64,000 nt of DNA. Origin: Pseudomonas duriflava (GTDB taxonomy: Bacteria > Pseudomonadota > Gammaproteobacteria > Pseudomonadales > Pseudomonadaceae). A model generated the notes under the pieces. That model saw only the letters and a program-made list of their open reading frames with translations, was not told the origin of the DNA and searched no databases. The stretch covers positions 124,001-188,000 of the forward strand of contig NZ_VLKY01000008.1 of NCBI RefSeq assembly GCF_007830155.1, written 5' to 3'. Made by a program: the position numbers and the translations under genes. How positions within the stretch are numbered: position 1 is the first letter of the stretch; each line of letters opens with the position of its first letter. Shown here piece after piece: positions 27,593 through 37,359 of this stretch.

Positions 27593-28582
27593 CTACAGAG
27601 GCTGCACTGGCGTCTGATGACCGAACAGGCGTTGTGCAAAGGCCACACGTTCCTCTACGGAGTCTGCTCGATTTTCGGCTAGGCATTCGGCCATGCGGCC
27701 TTCGATGGCCTGGGTCCTCTGCGTTAGGCCGCTATCGTTGGCAATCTGGATGTTCAGGCCTGGCCGGGCATTAAGCTCCAGAATGAGCGGCCCCTTGTCT
27801 TTGTCCAGAACCATATCGACCCCGATATAGCCTAGGCCAGACAGCTCATAACAGGATGCAGCCAGGCGCATGAAGCCATCCCAGTCCGGTAGTTGCACGC
27901 CATCTACCGGGTGAGCGGTATCTGGATGCTTTTCTATCTTGGCATTCAGCCATGTGCCGCGTAGCGTCAACCCAGTAGCCAGATCAACGCCTACGCCGAT
28001 AGCACCCTGATGGAGGTTGGCCTTGCCGCCGGATTGCCGGGTTGGCAGACGAAGCATTGCCATGACGGGATATCCCATCAGTACGATGATACGAATATCC
28101 GGTACGCCTTCATAACTGATGTTATTGAATAACTCGTCGGGAATAACGCGGTACTCGATCAGTACCCGATCTCGATGTCCGCCCAAGGAGTAAAGGCCAG
28201 AGAGGATACTGGAGATATGGTAGTCCAGGTCCGATCGCGCCACGATCTTGCCGGATACTGTTTTCAGGCGACCTTCGAAACGATCGGCAATAACCAGGAT
28301 ACCGTCGCCCCCTGCGCCCTGGGCAGGTTTGATAACAAAATCCCGGTGAGTGTCGATTATTGTATCGATCAGCTTGATATCGTGCTCGGTCGAAATAATG
28401 CCGTACAGCTCGGGCACATTGATACCAGCTTCAATTGCCCGCTGTTTGGTCAAAATTTTGTCGTCTACGACAGGGTAGAGGCTGCGCTTGTTGTACTTGA
28501 GCACATAATCGGCATTTCGCCGATTGATGCCCATGATGCCCATGGCAGATAAGGCTTTCCACGTCTTGATTAGACCGAACAT
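27593..28582 (-). CDS. RimK-related alpha-L-glutamate ligase-like ATP-grasp protein
   Basis: 329 residues. ATP-grasp fold: DKILTKQRAIEAGI, nucleotide-binding FVIKPAQGAGGDGILVI, central VLIEYRVIPDE, metal/nucleotide residues in DMVLDKDKGPLILELNARPGL. RimK-family ligases form peptide bonds between a carboxylate and an amino acid, often glutamate. Its ribosome site (AAGGAC) lies inside the last codons of the 7TM gene and only one base separates the stop and start, so the two are translationally coupled. No membrane segment, so cytoplasmic. The substrate is not known; its partner genes are the 7TM protein and the aspartic-type protease. Confidence 0.83.
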   Translation of the reverse strand: MFGLIKTWKALSAMGIMGINRRNADYVLKYNKRSLYPVVDDKILTKQRAIEAGINVPELYGIISTEHDIKLIDTIIDTHRDFVIKPAQGAGGDGILVIADRFEGRLKTVSGKIVARSDLDYHISSILSGLYSLGGHRDRVLIEYRVIPDELFNNISYEGVPDIRIIVLMGYPVMAMLRLPTRQSGGKANLHQGAIGVGVDLATGLTLRGTWLNAKIEKHPDTAHPVDGVQLPDWDGFMRLAASCYELSGLGYIGVDMVLDKDKGPLILELNARPGLNIQIANDSGLTQRTQAIEGRMAECLAENRADSVEERVAFAQRLFGHQTPVQPL

Positions 28583-28583
28583 A

Positions 28584-30119
28584 TCAATTGTCCTTGAGCA
28601 GCGCCTTGAAGCGCACCAGTTCGGTCAGGCGATAACCCCGGTAACGTCCCATAGCCAGCATGAACGCTACAAGAATCAACAGGGTCGCCGGGAACGTGAA
28701 GATGAAATACACCAGGGCGGGAATTTTCATCAGTAAATAAGCCAGCGAGCCTGCAAACAGGGTGCCGATGGCTACCTTGAGCGCATGATTGGCCCCACGC
28801 TCTTCCCATGTAATCGATAAACGCTCAATAGTCATTGTCAGAATGACCATTGGGAAAAGGGCAACCGAAAGGCCACTTTCAAAGCCTAGGCGATGACTGA
28901 GCAGGCTAATGGCAGCAATCATCACAACTACAAAAGTCAAAACGACTGATAATCGGGGCAACATCTGTAGGCGAAGGTGCTCCAAATAGGAGCGCAGCGA
29001 CAAGCCCAGGGCCGTGATGATAGTGAACAGGCCGATTCCCCATTGTAATCCGGTTTCACGGAAGGCCAACGCAATCAAGACAGGTGTGAATGTACCTAGG
29101 GTCTGCAAACCAATCAGGTTGCGTAGGATCAGGATCACTAACACACCAATAGGGATCATGATCATAGTCTGATAGGTTTGCTGTGTTTGCAACGGCAAGC
29201 CATACAGCGAGAAGTCCATGAATGCGGCTTCAATACTGGAGTTGGTCAGCTGTGCCAGGCGAATCGCGTTGAGCTGACTGCTGTCAAATGTAAAAGTCAC
29301 ATCAGGCTTGCGTCCGCCGTCCACGGTAATCAGAGGGGTATCACCGCTCCACCAGATCAGCCGATCGTTAGGTAATCCACGCTCGCCTGTTTCAGGGTTG
29401 AAATACAGCCATTCTTTGCCGTTATAGCTACGTAGCCACAGCTCCGGGTTTTGCTGGAGGTTGGCCGCCAGGCGTAAGGTATGGACCTTTTCCAACGGAA
29501 CTCGCGCCATAGATACTAGAAGATCGACAATCTGGGCTTTCTTACCAATGCTGCTGTCATTACCTAGCAGAAGTTTGACGTTATCGTCATTTGTATTGTT
29601 GACGCGCCGGATGGTTTCGCTGATGAAGGTCTCGATGTCCGCTGAATGCTGTCGGATTGGAGCAATCAGAGATTCGGCGGCCAGGCGCTCTGGGCCGTCA
29701 GGTAATTGAATGGGATCTCGTGTAACCGGGCCCTTTTCGTCACTCGGCTTCTCATTACTAAAGCGCTTGGTCATGACTAGGCGGTAATAAAGAGTCTGTT
29801 CACCCTTTGCGCGGCGGGCCGACCAAGTCAACTGACGGTTGCCATCTACCCGATTCACGCTCACGCCATAATTGTTAGAAACAAAGCTTTCGTTCAGGCT
29901 GACATACCCCTGCGTCAGCGGCGGGACGAACATCTGCACTTTGACTGGCGTATGGGGAATGGCCGTAAAGGTCACCTTGGTGTCGATACTCCATAGATCA
30001 TCGGTTTCATCCTGAGTGACAGGAATGCCCAAGCCGAGAATCTGATAGGCCGTAATCGATACCCCAAGCAGAAGCAGCATGATGATAAGGACTTTTAAGT
30101 GCAGATTAATGGAGCGCAT
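28584..30119 (-). CDS. Inactive transglutaminase fused to seven transmembrane helices
   Basis: 511 residues. One N-terminal helix (~8-30), a periplasmic region of ~280 residues that contains a transglutaminase-like segment (VDLLVSMARVP ... WLYFNPETGE), then about seven helices from residue ~318 to ~495. The position where an active transglutaminase would have Cys reads IGKKA, so the domain is degenerate. This fusion family is typically found beside a RimK-like ligase and a retropepsin-like protease, as here. Stop-start spacing is 1 base to the ligase gene and 15 to the protease gene. Function unknown; a receptor or translocation role for a peptide-modified product is possible. Confidence 0.8.
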   Translation of the reverse strand: MRSINLHLKVLIIMLLLLGVSITAYQILGLGIPVTQDETDDLWSIDTKVTFTAIPHTPVKVQMFVPPLTQGYVSLNESFVSNNYGVSVNRVDGNRQLTWSARRAKGEQTLYYRLVMTKRFSNEKPSDEKGPVTRDPIQLPDGPERLAAESLIAPIRQHSADIETFISETIRRVNNTNDDNVKLLLGNDSSIGKKAQIVDLLVSMARVPLEKVHTLRLAANLQQNPELWLRSYNGKEWLYFNPETGERGLPNDRLIWWSGDTPLITVDGGRKPDVTFTFDSSQLNAIRLAQLTNSSIEAAFMDFSLYGLPLQTQQTYQTMIMIPIGVLVILILRNLIGLQTLGTFTPVLIALAFRETGLQWGIGLFTIITALGLSLRSYLEHLRLQMLPRLSVVLTFVVVMIAAISLLSHRLGFESGLSVALFPMVILTMTIERLSITWEERGANHALKVAIGTLFAGSLAYLLMKIPALVYFIFTFPATLLILVAFMLAMGRYRGYRLTELVRFKALLKDN

Positions 30120-30134
30120 GCGGACTTACTCGAT

Positions 30135-30653
30135 TCAAGTAGGACAAGCCGGCGTGCCGGCTGAATAGGCACGGGAGACATCCACCAGCGCACCATAATG
30201 TTTTAGAGCCTTGCTACCGATCAGCAGGGGATAATCGAAATGACTCCGGTCGGTCAGGTTTACCTCGATGGTGCGTAGCTGGCTACCTAAGCAGGCGACC
30301 AAGGTTACGACAGGACGCGGGGTGTGTCGTAGCTCGACGCCGGACATGTGATCGCCTTGGCGTCGCTTGATATAGCTCATTCTTACCAAGGGCCGCTCGA
30401 TAGATGGCGCATGAATAGTGTCATGCGCCATGGTAAAGCGAACCCACGGTTCGCCATCTCGCGTGAACGGCTCTATATGATGAGCGCTCAGGGATGCAGT
30501 CTCGGCGCCGGTATCCAGTTTGGCCTTCACCCTTATATTCAGCTCTGGTAATTGCACGTATTCATGCAATCCATAAACGGATTTTTCGGCTGAAACTGAT
30601 AAAGAGGGCCATGGCAGTAATAGGCTGGATACAAGGTAGGGTATAAATTTCAT
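30135..30653 (-). CDS. Periplasmic retropepsin-like protease (ATP-dependent zinc protease / RimB family)
   Basis: 172 residues from ATG 30653, chosen because it starts a signal peptide (MKFIPYLVSSLLLPWPSLS). The mature part has the retropepsin active-site segment KAKLDTGAETASLSA (D-T-G-A), then RPVVTLVACLG and DYPLLIGSKALK. Despite the database name 'ATP-dependent zinc protease', the fold is that of an aspartic peptidase. It is the first gene of a leftward trio with the 7TM protein and the ligase. Confidence 0.78.
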   Translation of the reverse strand: MKFIPYLVSSLLLPWPSLSVSAEKSVYGLHEYVQLPELNIRVKAKLDTGAETASLSAHHIEPFTRDGEPWVRFTMAHDTIHAPSIERPLVRMSYIKRRQGDHMSGVELRHTPRPVVTLVACLGSQLRTIEVNLTDRSHFDYPLLIGSKALKHYGALVDVSRAYSAGTPACPT

Positions 30654-30805
30654 CAACTTCTTAGCGTAACTGTCTGGCTTTAACAGCCCCTTTGTCCAAG
30701 GGCATGCCAAGATAAGGGCGCCGCATTCTAGCACGGGGACTTTTTCAGGCCAGTGTGCTCAAGCTAATAAGACTGCCGAGCACCTGTTGTTCGCTACTAG
30801 TATTC

Positions 30806-31624
30806 TTACTTCAATCGCCTCTCTACGCCTTTCTCAACCAGAATCTTGGCTGATATTTCTTCTACCGAAAAATGCGTCGAATTGATCGAGGGGATATTTT
30901 CGCGCCGGAATAGCGTCTCGACTTCTCTTACTTCAAATTCGCATTGAGCAAAGCTGGCATAGCGGCTGTTAGGGCGGCGCTCGTGTCGAATAGCGGAAAG
31001 CCGGTCCGGATCTATAGTCAGGCCAAACAATTTCTGCTTATGCCGTCTTAGCGAGTGAGGCAATTGCAGCCTTTCCATATCCTCTTCGGTTAAGGGGTAA
31101 TTTGCAGCGCGGATTCCGAATTGTAAGGCCATGTACAGACAGGTAGGCGTTTTGCCGCAGCGGGATACGCCTACAAGGATAAGGTCTGCCTCATTATAGT
31201 GATGAGTACGAGCACCATCGTCGTTTTCCAACGCAAAATTGACGGCCTCAATGCGCTCCATGTAACGAGAATTGTGCATGATGGAGTGTGACTTACCTAC
31301 CGAATAAGACGACTCCGCAGAAAGTTCCTGTTCCAGTGGGGATAAAAATGTAGAAAAGATGTCAATCATGAACCCATTTGACTGGTCGAGAGTCGCGCGT
31401 ATTTCCCGATTAACGATAGTGTCGAAAATGATGGGGCGAGCGCCGTCCGAAATGGCGGCATAATTAATTTGTTGCACCATGGCTCGGGCTTTTTCAACGG
31501 TGTCGATATAAGGCCGAGTCAGTTTTGTGAAACTGATGTTTTCGAACTGTGCGAGCAGGCTCTGACCGAGGGTTTCGGCCGTAATGCCGGTGCCGTCGGA
31601 TATGAAGAAGGCGGTTCGTTTCAT
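30806..31624 (-). CDS. ppsR: PEP synthetase regulatory protein (kinase/pyrophosphorylase)
   Basis: 272 residues from ATG 31624, with TTGGAG upstream. PSRP family (DUF299): [15 protein letters not shown] at the N-terminus, the P-loop [11 protein letters not shown], and [15 protein letters not shown]. It inactivates PEP synthase by ADP-dependent phosphorylation of a threonine and reactivates it by phosphorolysis. Divergent from ppsA, its target, with 151 bases between starts. Confidence 0.93.
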   Translation of the reverse strand: MKRTAFFISDGTGITAETLGQSLLAQFENISFTKLTRPYIDTVEKARAMVQQINYAAISDGARPIIFDTIVNREIRATLDQSNGFMIDIFSTFLSPLEQELSAESSYSVGKSHSIMHNSRYMERIEAVNFALENDDGARTHHYNEADLILVGVSRCGKTPTCLYMALQFGIRAANYPLTEEDMERLQLPHSLRRHKQKLFGLTIDPDRLSAIRHERRPNSRYASFAQCEFEVREVETLFRRENIPSINSTHFSVEEISAKILVEKGVERRLK

Positions 31625-31775
31625 CTGGCGAAACTCCAAGTCAGTCGGTTCTTGGACATTATGTCGGGGACGACAATGGATTGCATGATAGCTCCGTTGA
31701 TATAAGGCGCTTCGTCTGATGAACGTGCCAAATGCGTACAAGCTTTCCCACAACTATAAATATGGAGAGAACACC

Positions 31776-34145
31776 TTGAACGAGTACGTAGTTTCCCTAG
31801 ACAAACTCGGGGTGCATGATGTTGAGCGCGTGGGCGGCAAGAACGCATCCCTAGGCGAGATGATCAGCAACCTCGCGGGTGCCGGAGTTTCAGTACCTGG
31901 CGGCTTTGCCACTACGGCCCAAGCCTACCGGGATTTTCTTGATCAGAGCGGTTTGAATGAGCGCATCCATGCAGCGCTCGATGCTTTGGATGTAGATGAT
32001 GTCACTGCTCTGGCTAAGACTGGCGCTCAAATTCGGCAGTGGATCATGGATGCCGAGTTTCCGGCCCAGCTTGATGCCGATATCCGTACCGCTTTCGCCG
32101 AGCTATCTGCTGGCAATCCCAACCTGGCTGTCGCAGTCCGTTCTTCGGCTACTGCTGAAGACCTGCCTGATGCATCTTTTGCAGGACAGCAGGAAACATT
32201 TCTGAATATCCGCGGCGTGGATAATGTCATTCGTGCTGCCAAAGAAGTCTTTGCCTCGCTGTTCAATGATCGTGCTATCGCTTATCGCGTGCATCAAGGT
32301 TTCGATCATAAACTCGTTGCGCTTTCCGCTGGGGTCCAGCGTATGGTGCGCTCCGAGACCGGAGCGGCGGGAGTGATGTTTACCATCGATACCGAGTCGG
32401 GCTTCCGGGATGTTGTATTCATCACTGGAGCTTATGGTCTGGGTGAGACAGTTGTTCAGGGTGCTGTCAACCCAGACGAGTTCTATGTGCACAAGCCTAC
32501 GTTGGCTGCCGGAAGGCCTGCTATCTTGCGCCGAAATCTAGGCAGTAAAGCTATCAAAATGATTTATGGCGATGAGGCTAAGGCGGGACGCTCAGTCAAG
32601 ACAGTTGATGTAGCGGCGGCTGATCGGGCGCGTTTTAGTATTACTGATGACGAAGTGGCCGAGTTGGCCAGGCAGGCATTAATCATCGAGCGACACTACG
32701 ATCGGCCGATGGACATCGAGTGGGCTAAAGATGGAGATGATGGCAAGCTCTACATCGTTCAGGCTCGCCCAGAAACTGTGAAAAGCCGTGCCAGTGCTAC
32801 GGTTATGGAGCGTTATCTACTTAAGGAAAAAGGTCAGGCCATCATTGAGGGACGCGCTATTGGCCAGCGTATAGGCGCAGGTCCCGTCAAGATTATCCGG
32901 GATGTATCCGAAATGGACCGGGTTATGCCAGGCGATGTGTTGGTATCAGATATGACCGACCCAGACTGGGAGCCGGTCATGAAGCGCGCCAGCGCCATTG
33001 TGACCAATCGCGGCGGGCGTACCTGCCACGCAGCTATTATTGCGCGTGAGTTGGGTATTCCAGCCGTTGTCGGATGCGGGCATGCCACAGAGCTGTTAAT
33101 GGATGGCCAGACTGTCACGGTTTCCTGCGCTGAGGGCGATACCGGCGTCATCTATGAAGGTGAGCTGAGCTTTGATGTGCGCAAGAGTTCGGTTGATGCA
33201 ATGCCGGAGCTTCCGTTTAAGATCATGATGAACGTAGGTAACCCCGACCGTGCTTTCGATTTTGCCCAGTTGCCTAATGCGGGTGTTGGGCTTGCACGTT
33301 TAGAGTTCATCATTAACCGGATGATAGGTGTTCACCCGAAGGCACTGCTGAACTACAGCAAATTACCCTTCGATGTGAAAGAAAACGTGGACAAGCGTAT
33401 CGCAGGATATGGCGACCCCGTGGATTTCTATGTCGAAAAATTGGTTGAGGGAGTAAGTACCCTGGCTGCGGCGTTCTGGCCGAAAAAAGTCATCGTACGC
33501 TTGTCAGATTTCAAATCCAATGAGTATGCCAACCTTATAGGCGGCAAGCTCTATGAGCCGGAAGAAGAGAACCCCATGCTAGGGTTCCGGGGTGCGTCAC
33601 GCTATATCAGTGAAGATTTCCGCGACTGTTTCGAACTTGAGTGCCGAGCGATGCGCAAAGTGCGCGATGTTATGGGGCTGACCAATGTCGAGCTGATGGT
33701 GCCTTTCGTTCGTACCTTGGAGGAGGCTTCTGCCGTTGTCGATCTGTTGGCCCATTATGGGCTCAAGCGCGGCGAGAATGGCCTGCGTGTCATCATGATG
33801 TGTGAGCTGCCTTCCAATGCCATCCTGGCTGACGAGTTCCTTGAGTACTTCGATGGCTTCTCTATTGGCTCTAATGATATGACTCAGTTAACACTGGGGC
33901 TTGACCGCGACTCGGGAATCATTGCTCACCTGTTTGATGAGCGGAATCCGGCTGTGAAGAAATTACTAGGCAATGCCATAACCGCGTGTAACAAGGCGGG
34001 TAAATACGTTGGAATTTGTGGTCAGGGGCCTTCCGACCACCCGGATCTGGCCCGCTGGTTGATGGAGCAGGGTATCGAAAGCGTATCTCTCAATCCTGAC
34101 TCTGTTCTCGATACATGGTTTTTCCTGGCGGAAGGACAGGCTTAA
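31776..34145 (+). CDS. ppsA: Phosphoenolpyruvate synthase
   Basis: 789 residues when started at TTG 31776, which follows GGAGAGAACACC and gives [22 protein letters not shown], matching the usual N-terminus; an ATG at 31719 in the same frame would add 19 odd residues. Domains: N-terminal ATP-grasp ([20 protein letters not shown]), phosphohistidine swivel domain with His418 in [14 protein letters not shown], and a C-terminal PEP/pyruvate TIM barrel ([29 protein letters not shown]). It converts pyruvate and ATP to PEP, AMP and phosphate for gluconeogenesis. The target threonine of PpsR lies just before the catalytic His. Confidence 0.95.
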   Translation: MNEYVVSLDKLGVHDVERVGGKNASLGEMISNLAGAGVSVPGGFATTAQAYRDFLDQSGLNERIHAALDALDVDDVTALAKTGAQIRQWIMDAEFPAQLDADIRTAFAELSAGNPNLAVAVRSSATAEDLPDASFAGQQETFLNIRGVDNVIRAAKEVFASLFNDRAIAYRVHQGFDHKLVALSAGVQRMVRSETGAAGVMFTIDTESGFRDVVFITGAYGLGETVVQGAVNPDEFYVHKPTLAAGRPAILRRNLGSKAIKMIYGDEAKAGRSVKTVDVAAADRARFSITDDEVAELARQALIIERHYDRPMDIEWAKDGDDGKLYIVQARPETVKSRASATVMERYLLKEKGQAIIEGRAIGQRIGAGPVKIIRDVSEMDRVMPGDVLVSDMTDPDWEPVMKRASAIVTNRGGRTCHAAIIARELGIPAVVGCGHATELLMDGQTVTVSCAEGDTGVIYEGELSFDVRKSSVDAMPELPFKIMMNVGNPDRAFDFAQLPNAGVGLARLEFIINRMIGVHPKALLNYSKLPFDVKENVDKRIAGYGDPVDFYVEKLVEGVSTLAAAFWPKKVIVRLSDFKSNEYANLIGGKLYEPEEENPMLGFRGASRYISEDFRDCFELECRAMRKVRDVMGLTNVELMVPFVRTLEEASAVVDLLAHYGLKRGENGLRVIMMCELPSNAILADEFLEYFDGFSIGSNDMTQLTLGLDRDSGIIAHLFDERNPAVKKLLGNAITACNKAGKYVGICGQGPSDHPDLARWLMEQGIESVSLNPDSVLDTWFFLAEGQA

Positions 34146-34163
34146 AATAGCGCTTTGTTCAAC

Positions 34164-34187
34164 AGGCGGGGGACACCCCGCCTTTTT
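34164..34187 (+). terminator. Intrinsic terminator after ppsA
   Basis: AGGCGGGG (34164-34171), loop GACA, CCCCGCCT (34176-34183), then T4. It ends only six bases before the next open frame. Confidence 0.88.
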
Positions 34188-34192
34188 CATGT

Positions 34193-35170
34193 ATGGACCT
34201 CATGCAAAGCAGTAGCCAGCTTTTTCCTGTCGGTCTGATTCGCGCCGAGTTATACGGAAATCTCACCGAAGATGTTTATTTATTGAAGCCCAACAATAGC
34301 CCTGACCCAAGTGTCGAGCTGGCGTTGACAAGACTGGGCCGTCTGAACGCGCCAAGTTCGTTTGGGCAATCTGTCGTTTTGCTTCATGGGGCTTTTGACA
34401 ATCGCTACGCTTGGTATACCCCTCGGGGAGAGGGCTTGGCCTTGACGTTGGTCGAGGCAGGCTTTGATGTATGGATTGCCGAGATGCGAGGGCATGGCCT
34501 TTCTCCGCGCAATCTCGACTATGTCCATAATCGCCTAGCGGATTATGCTCGATACGATTTGCCAGCTATTGCTGCTTTTGTTGAAGAGCAAACAGGTTGG
34601 CCAAGCCACTGGATTGGCCAGGCTATGGGAGGGCTGTCTGTGCTGCACGGTATGGTAGATGGACATCTTAAGCAGCATACATCAGTGGCCTCGCTCGTCA
34701 TGTGGGGAACGACCCTTGAGCGCCAATGGAGGCCGTTATCCTGGATCGAACGTCGCCGTTCCATTCTTTCTGGGCATCGTACGCAGAGGGGGGCTGAGGA
34801 TGAACCTGTTGGTTTGCTTGTGGATGTCGAGCGAGGTTCCAGGGCATTACGGCTGCGTAAAGAAACGATTTCTATCATGCCTGGACTAGAGCGGATCACG
34901 GTTCCACTGTTGTCTATGGCTGCCCACCATGATCCTTTAGTGCCGGTTGAACAATGCCAAGCGCTTTTTGATGCCTGTGGGGCTCCGCGAAAGATATTTC
35001 AAACCGTTGACGTTTCCTCTGCAAAGTTGGCGCCAACCGTACCGTTACTGTCTCAGAGGGAAGCACATACGCACTTGTCGCACCTCGTGCTTGACTGGTT
35101 GAACTCATTCGCAACCCCGGTCGGCTCCACTTCATTACATAGTTATGGTGCTTTAGTCGCGTCTGGTTAG
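34193..35170 (+). CDS. Alpha/beta-hydrolase-fold protein with Ala at the nucleophile position
   Basis: 325 residues. Fold features: VVLLHGAFDN with the HG oxyanion motif, DVWIAEMRGHGLSP, then the expected nucleophile elbow HWIGQAMGGLSVLHG, which reads G-Q-A-M-G with Ala144 in place of Ser. The acid (Asp247 in AHHDPLVP) and a late His cluster (AHTHLSHL) are present. A neighbouring gene of ppsA in Pseudomonas is annotated as an esterase; whether it shares the Ala is not something I can check. No good ribosome site: the start abuts the ppsA terminator, and ATG 34202 is an alternative. Confidence 0.78.
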   Translation: MDLMQSSSQLFPVGLIRAELYGNLTEDVYLLKPNNSPDPSVELALTRLGRLNAPSSFGQSVVLLHGAFDNRYAWYTPRGEGLALTLVEAGFDVWIAEMRGHGLSPRNLDYVHNRLADYARYDLPAIAAFVEEQTGWPSHWIGQAMGGLSVLHGMVDGHLKQHTSVASLVMWGTTLERQWRPLSWIERRRSILSGHRTQRGAEDEPVGLLVDVERGSRALRLRKETISIMPGLERITVPLLSMAAHHDPLVPVEQCQALFDACGAPRKIFQTVDVSSAKLAPTVPLLSQREAHTHLSHLVLDWLNSFATPVGSTSLHSYGALVASG

Positions 35171-35221
35171 AGGGAGGCCAAGGCTTGATCGGTCACAACA
35201 CAGAATGTGTGGAGAGAAGTC

Positions 35222-35521
35222 ATGTTTATTCCTCTGGAGCGTCTGATCAACCTAGAAGAAGGTTACCGTCGACGCTTCGTCGTAAACGGATTGCCTGTCG
35301 TTTTGCTTGTCGTGGATGGGCGACCTGTGCTGATTGAGGCTCAATGTCCTCATCAAGGCGCTTCCTTGGAAAAAGGAACACTGGCCGAGCGTGCGATTCG
35401 CTGTCCGCAGCATGGAATTTTATTCAGCTTGGATTCCGGGAAAGCACTCAATGCCCACTGTCCCAGTCTTAGGGTGCTGGATATCGCCTATGATCAGGAC
35501 CTTATTGGTATAGACGTTTAA
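35222..35521 (+). CDS. Rieske [2Fe-2S] ferredoxin-like protein
   Basis: 99 residues from ATG 35222, with GGAG seven bases upstream. Both cluster-binding boxes are present: CPHQGASL (Cys-x-His) and CPQHGILF (Cys-x2-His), 17 residues apart between Cys ligands' boxes. No catalytic or membrane domain is attached, so it is probably a soluble electron carrier or a component of a small oxygenase system. It lies between the hydrolase and rraA in the same direction. Confidence 0.87.
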   Translation: MFIPLERLINLEEGYRRRFVVNGLPVVLLVVDGRPVLIEAQCPHQGASLEKGTLAERAIRCPQHGILFSLDSGKALNAHCPSLRVLDIAYDQDLIGIDV

Positions 35522-35539
35522 TTCCCTTGAGGAAATAGC

Positions 35540-36031
35540 ATGCGCTATATAACGCCAGACCTGTGTGATGCTTATTCTGACCTCGTTAGAGTTGCCGAGC
35601 CTCTATTCACCAATTTTGGTGGTCGCGACTCATTTGGTGGCCAAATAGTCACTGTCAAATGTTTCGAAGACAATTCTCTTGTCAAGGAGCGGGTCGAGGA
35701 AAATGGCATGGGTAACGTCATGGTTGTTGATGGCGGAGGCTCTCGACGTTGTGCTCTGTTAGGGGACATGCTTGCTGAAAAAGCTACCCGAAACGGTTGG
35801 GCCGGCTTGGTTATCTATGGGTGTGTTCGGGATGTAGATGTATTGGCCGAAACCGATCTAGGCATTCAGGCTTTGGCTTCCCGCCCTATGAGATCTGAGA
35901 AGCGTGGCGTAGGACTTAGGGATGTGCCGGTAACCTTCGCAGGTATTACCTTTCATGTAGGACATTATCTTTATGCCGACAATAACGGTCTTCTAGTGTC
36001 TTCCGAGGCGCTACATATGCCTGGCTCTTAA
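35540..36031 (+). CDS. rraA: RraA, regulator of ribonuclease E activity
   Basis: 163 residues, the usual RraA length. Signatures: [72 protein letters not shown], and [20 protein letters not shown]. RraA binds RNase E and inhibits mRNA processing. Related proteins act as 4-hydroxy-4-methyl-2-oxoglutarate aldolases, but the length and conserved segments fit RraA. GAGG precedes the ATG. Confidence 0.9.
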   Translation: MRYITPDLCDAYSDLVRVAEPLFTNFGGRDSFGGQIVTVKCFEDNSLVKERVEENGMGNVMVVDGGGSRRCALLGDMLAEKATRNGWAGLVIYGCVRDVDVLAETDLGIQALASRPMRSEKRGVGLRDVPVTFAGITFHVGHYLYADNNGLLVSSEALHMPGS

Positions 36032-36047
36032 GGCGGATATTTTTGCA

Positions 36048-37049
36048 ATGCAGCAGTATGAAAGTGATAACGAGCGCGGGCTGGTATATGGCTATGTGTT
36101 GAATGGTCGAGGAGGGGCTCGCCGCATTCAGCGTAACGCTCTTGATATAGTCGATCTTCAGCCAGAAGAAACTTTATGGCTGCACTGGGATAGAAGTGTT
36201 CCTGAGGCGCAGTCCTGGCTTCGTCATAATAGTGGCCTCACGGAATTTGCTTGTAATCTGCTTCTCGAGGAAGCTACCCGGCCTCGCTTGGTTCCGCTAC
36301 CTGCTGAAAACTTGTTGCTGTTTCTACGAGGCGTAAATCTCAATCCAGGCGCTGTGCCTGAAGATATGGTGTCTCTACGTATTTTTGCGGATAGACAGCG
36401 TGTTTTCTCATTACGCCTTCGGCCGTTAAAGGCGGCCGCTGAAGTTCAAGAGGATCTCGAAGCGGGTGTTGGTCCAGAAAATGCCCAGGAGCTTGTGCTT
36501 CAACTGGCAGGCTACATGACCAGTCGGGTCGATACATTAATAGCTGAACTAGCTGAGCAATTAGATAACATGGAGGAGCGCATCGAGTTGGACGAGCGCA
36601 ACCTGCCTGAGCATCATGATGTATTGAGTACTAGACGTCGGGTGGCTGGCCTCAAGCGCTATCTATCACCTCAGCGTGACATTTATTACGACTTGGCCCG
36701 GCAAAAGCCTGTCTGGTTCGTGAGTAATGGTGATGCAGAGTACTGGAGTGAACTCCATAACAGTCTTACCCGCAACTTAGAAGAACTTGATCTTATGCGC
36801 GAGCGCATCGGCTTTATTCAAGAAGTCGAGCAGCGCAGCGCCTCCGAGCGCATGGGGCGCACCATGTATTTGTTGGCCATCATTACAGGTTTCTTTCTAC
36901 CCATGAGCTTTGTAACCGGTTTACTGGGTATGAATGTGGGAGGTATTCCTGGTTCAGATTTTTCTCATGGCTTTTTGATCGCCTGTGGGGCAATTCTGTT
37001 TATCGCACTGTTTCAGTGGTGGCTGTTTCGGCGTTTACGATGGTTGTAA
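36048..37049 (+). CDS. cmaX: CorA/ZntB-like divalent cation transporter CmaX
   Basis: 333 residues. A long acidic N-terminal cytoplasmic domain with a coiled-coil region (residues ~160-270) is followed by two C-terminal helices; the signature GLLGMNVGG ends the first helix, then GIPGSDFSHGF in the periplasmic loop. CorA-type proteins form pentameric Mg2+ or Zn2+ channels. In Pseudomonas, cmaX starts the cmaX-crfX-cmpX-sigX-oprF region, which is exactly the order seen here. The ribosome site is weak. Confidence 0.9.
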   Translation: MQQYESDNERGLVYGYVLNGRGGARRIQRNALDIVDLQPEETLWLHWDRSVPEAQSWLRHNSGLTEFACNLLLEEATRPRLVPLPAENLLLFLRGVNLNPGAVPEDMVSLRIFADRQRVFSLRLRPLKAAAEVQEDLEAGVGPENAQELVLQLAGYMTSRVDTLIAELAEQLDNMEERIELDERNLPEHHDVLSTRRRVAGLKRYLSPQRDIYYDLARQKPVWFVSNGDAEYWSELHNSLTRNLEELDLMRERIGFIQEVEQRSASERMGRTMYLLAIITGFFLPMSFVTGLLGMNVGGIPGSDFSHGFLIACGAILFIALFQWWLFRRLRWL

Positions 37050-37105
37050 GTGTGACTCAACTATTGTGATCGCCGTCTAGGTTGGATAATGGCGAGAGGT
37101 GCGCT

Positions 37106-37357
37106 ATGCACGATCCCTTCGAAAAGTCGTTGAAAGATATGCTGAGCGATACATCAGATATGCCCGATGACAAGGTGCGTCTGGATCGTGTTCTGAAAAC
37201 GGCGAATCGTCAGATTGGGGCGGGCGACTTATTCAGTCTGATAGGCCGCTGGGCTACGGGCTGTTTGATCGCTATCAATAGTGGAGCTGGTCATGTAAGT
37301 CCGGTGTCTCGTCGTGGTTCCGGTGTCTCGCAATGTTCAGCTAAAAAAGTCGAGTAA
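37106..37357 (+). CDS. crfX: CrfX, small conserved protein of the sigX locus
   Basis: 83 residues from ATG 37106, with GAGAGG upstream; an in-frame start at 37082 has no ribosome site. The N-terminal half is acidic and helical (FEKSLKDMLSDTSDMPDDKVRLDRVLKT), followed by a short hydrophobic stretch (DLFSLIGRWATGCLIAI). Function unknown. Identified by position between cmaX and cmpX and by length. Its stop is two bases before cmpX. Confidence 0.8.
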   Translation: MHDPFEKSLKDMLSDTSDMPDDKVRLDRVLKTANRQIGAGDLFSLIGRWATGCLIAINSGAGHVSPVSRRGSGVSQCSAKKVE

Positions 37358-37359
37358 TT

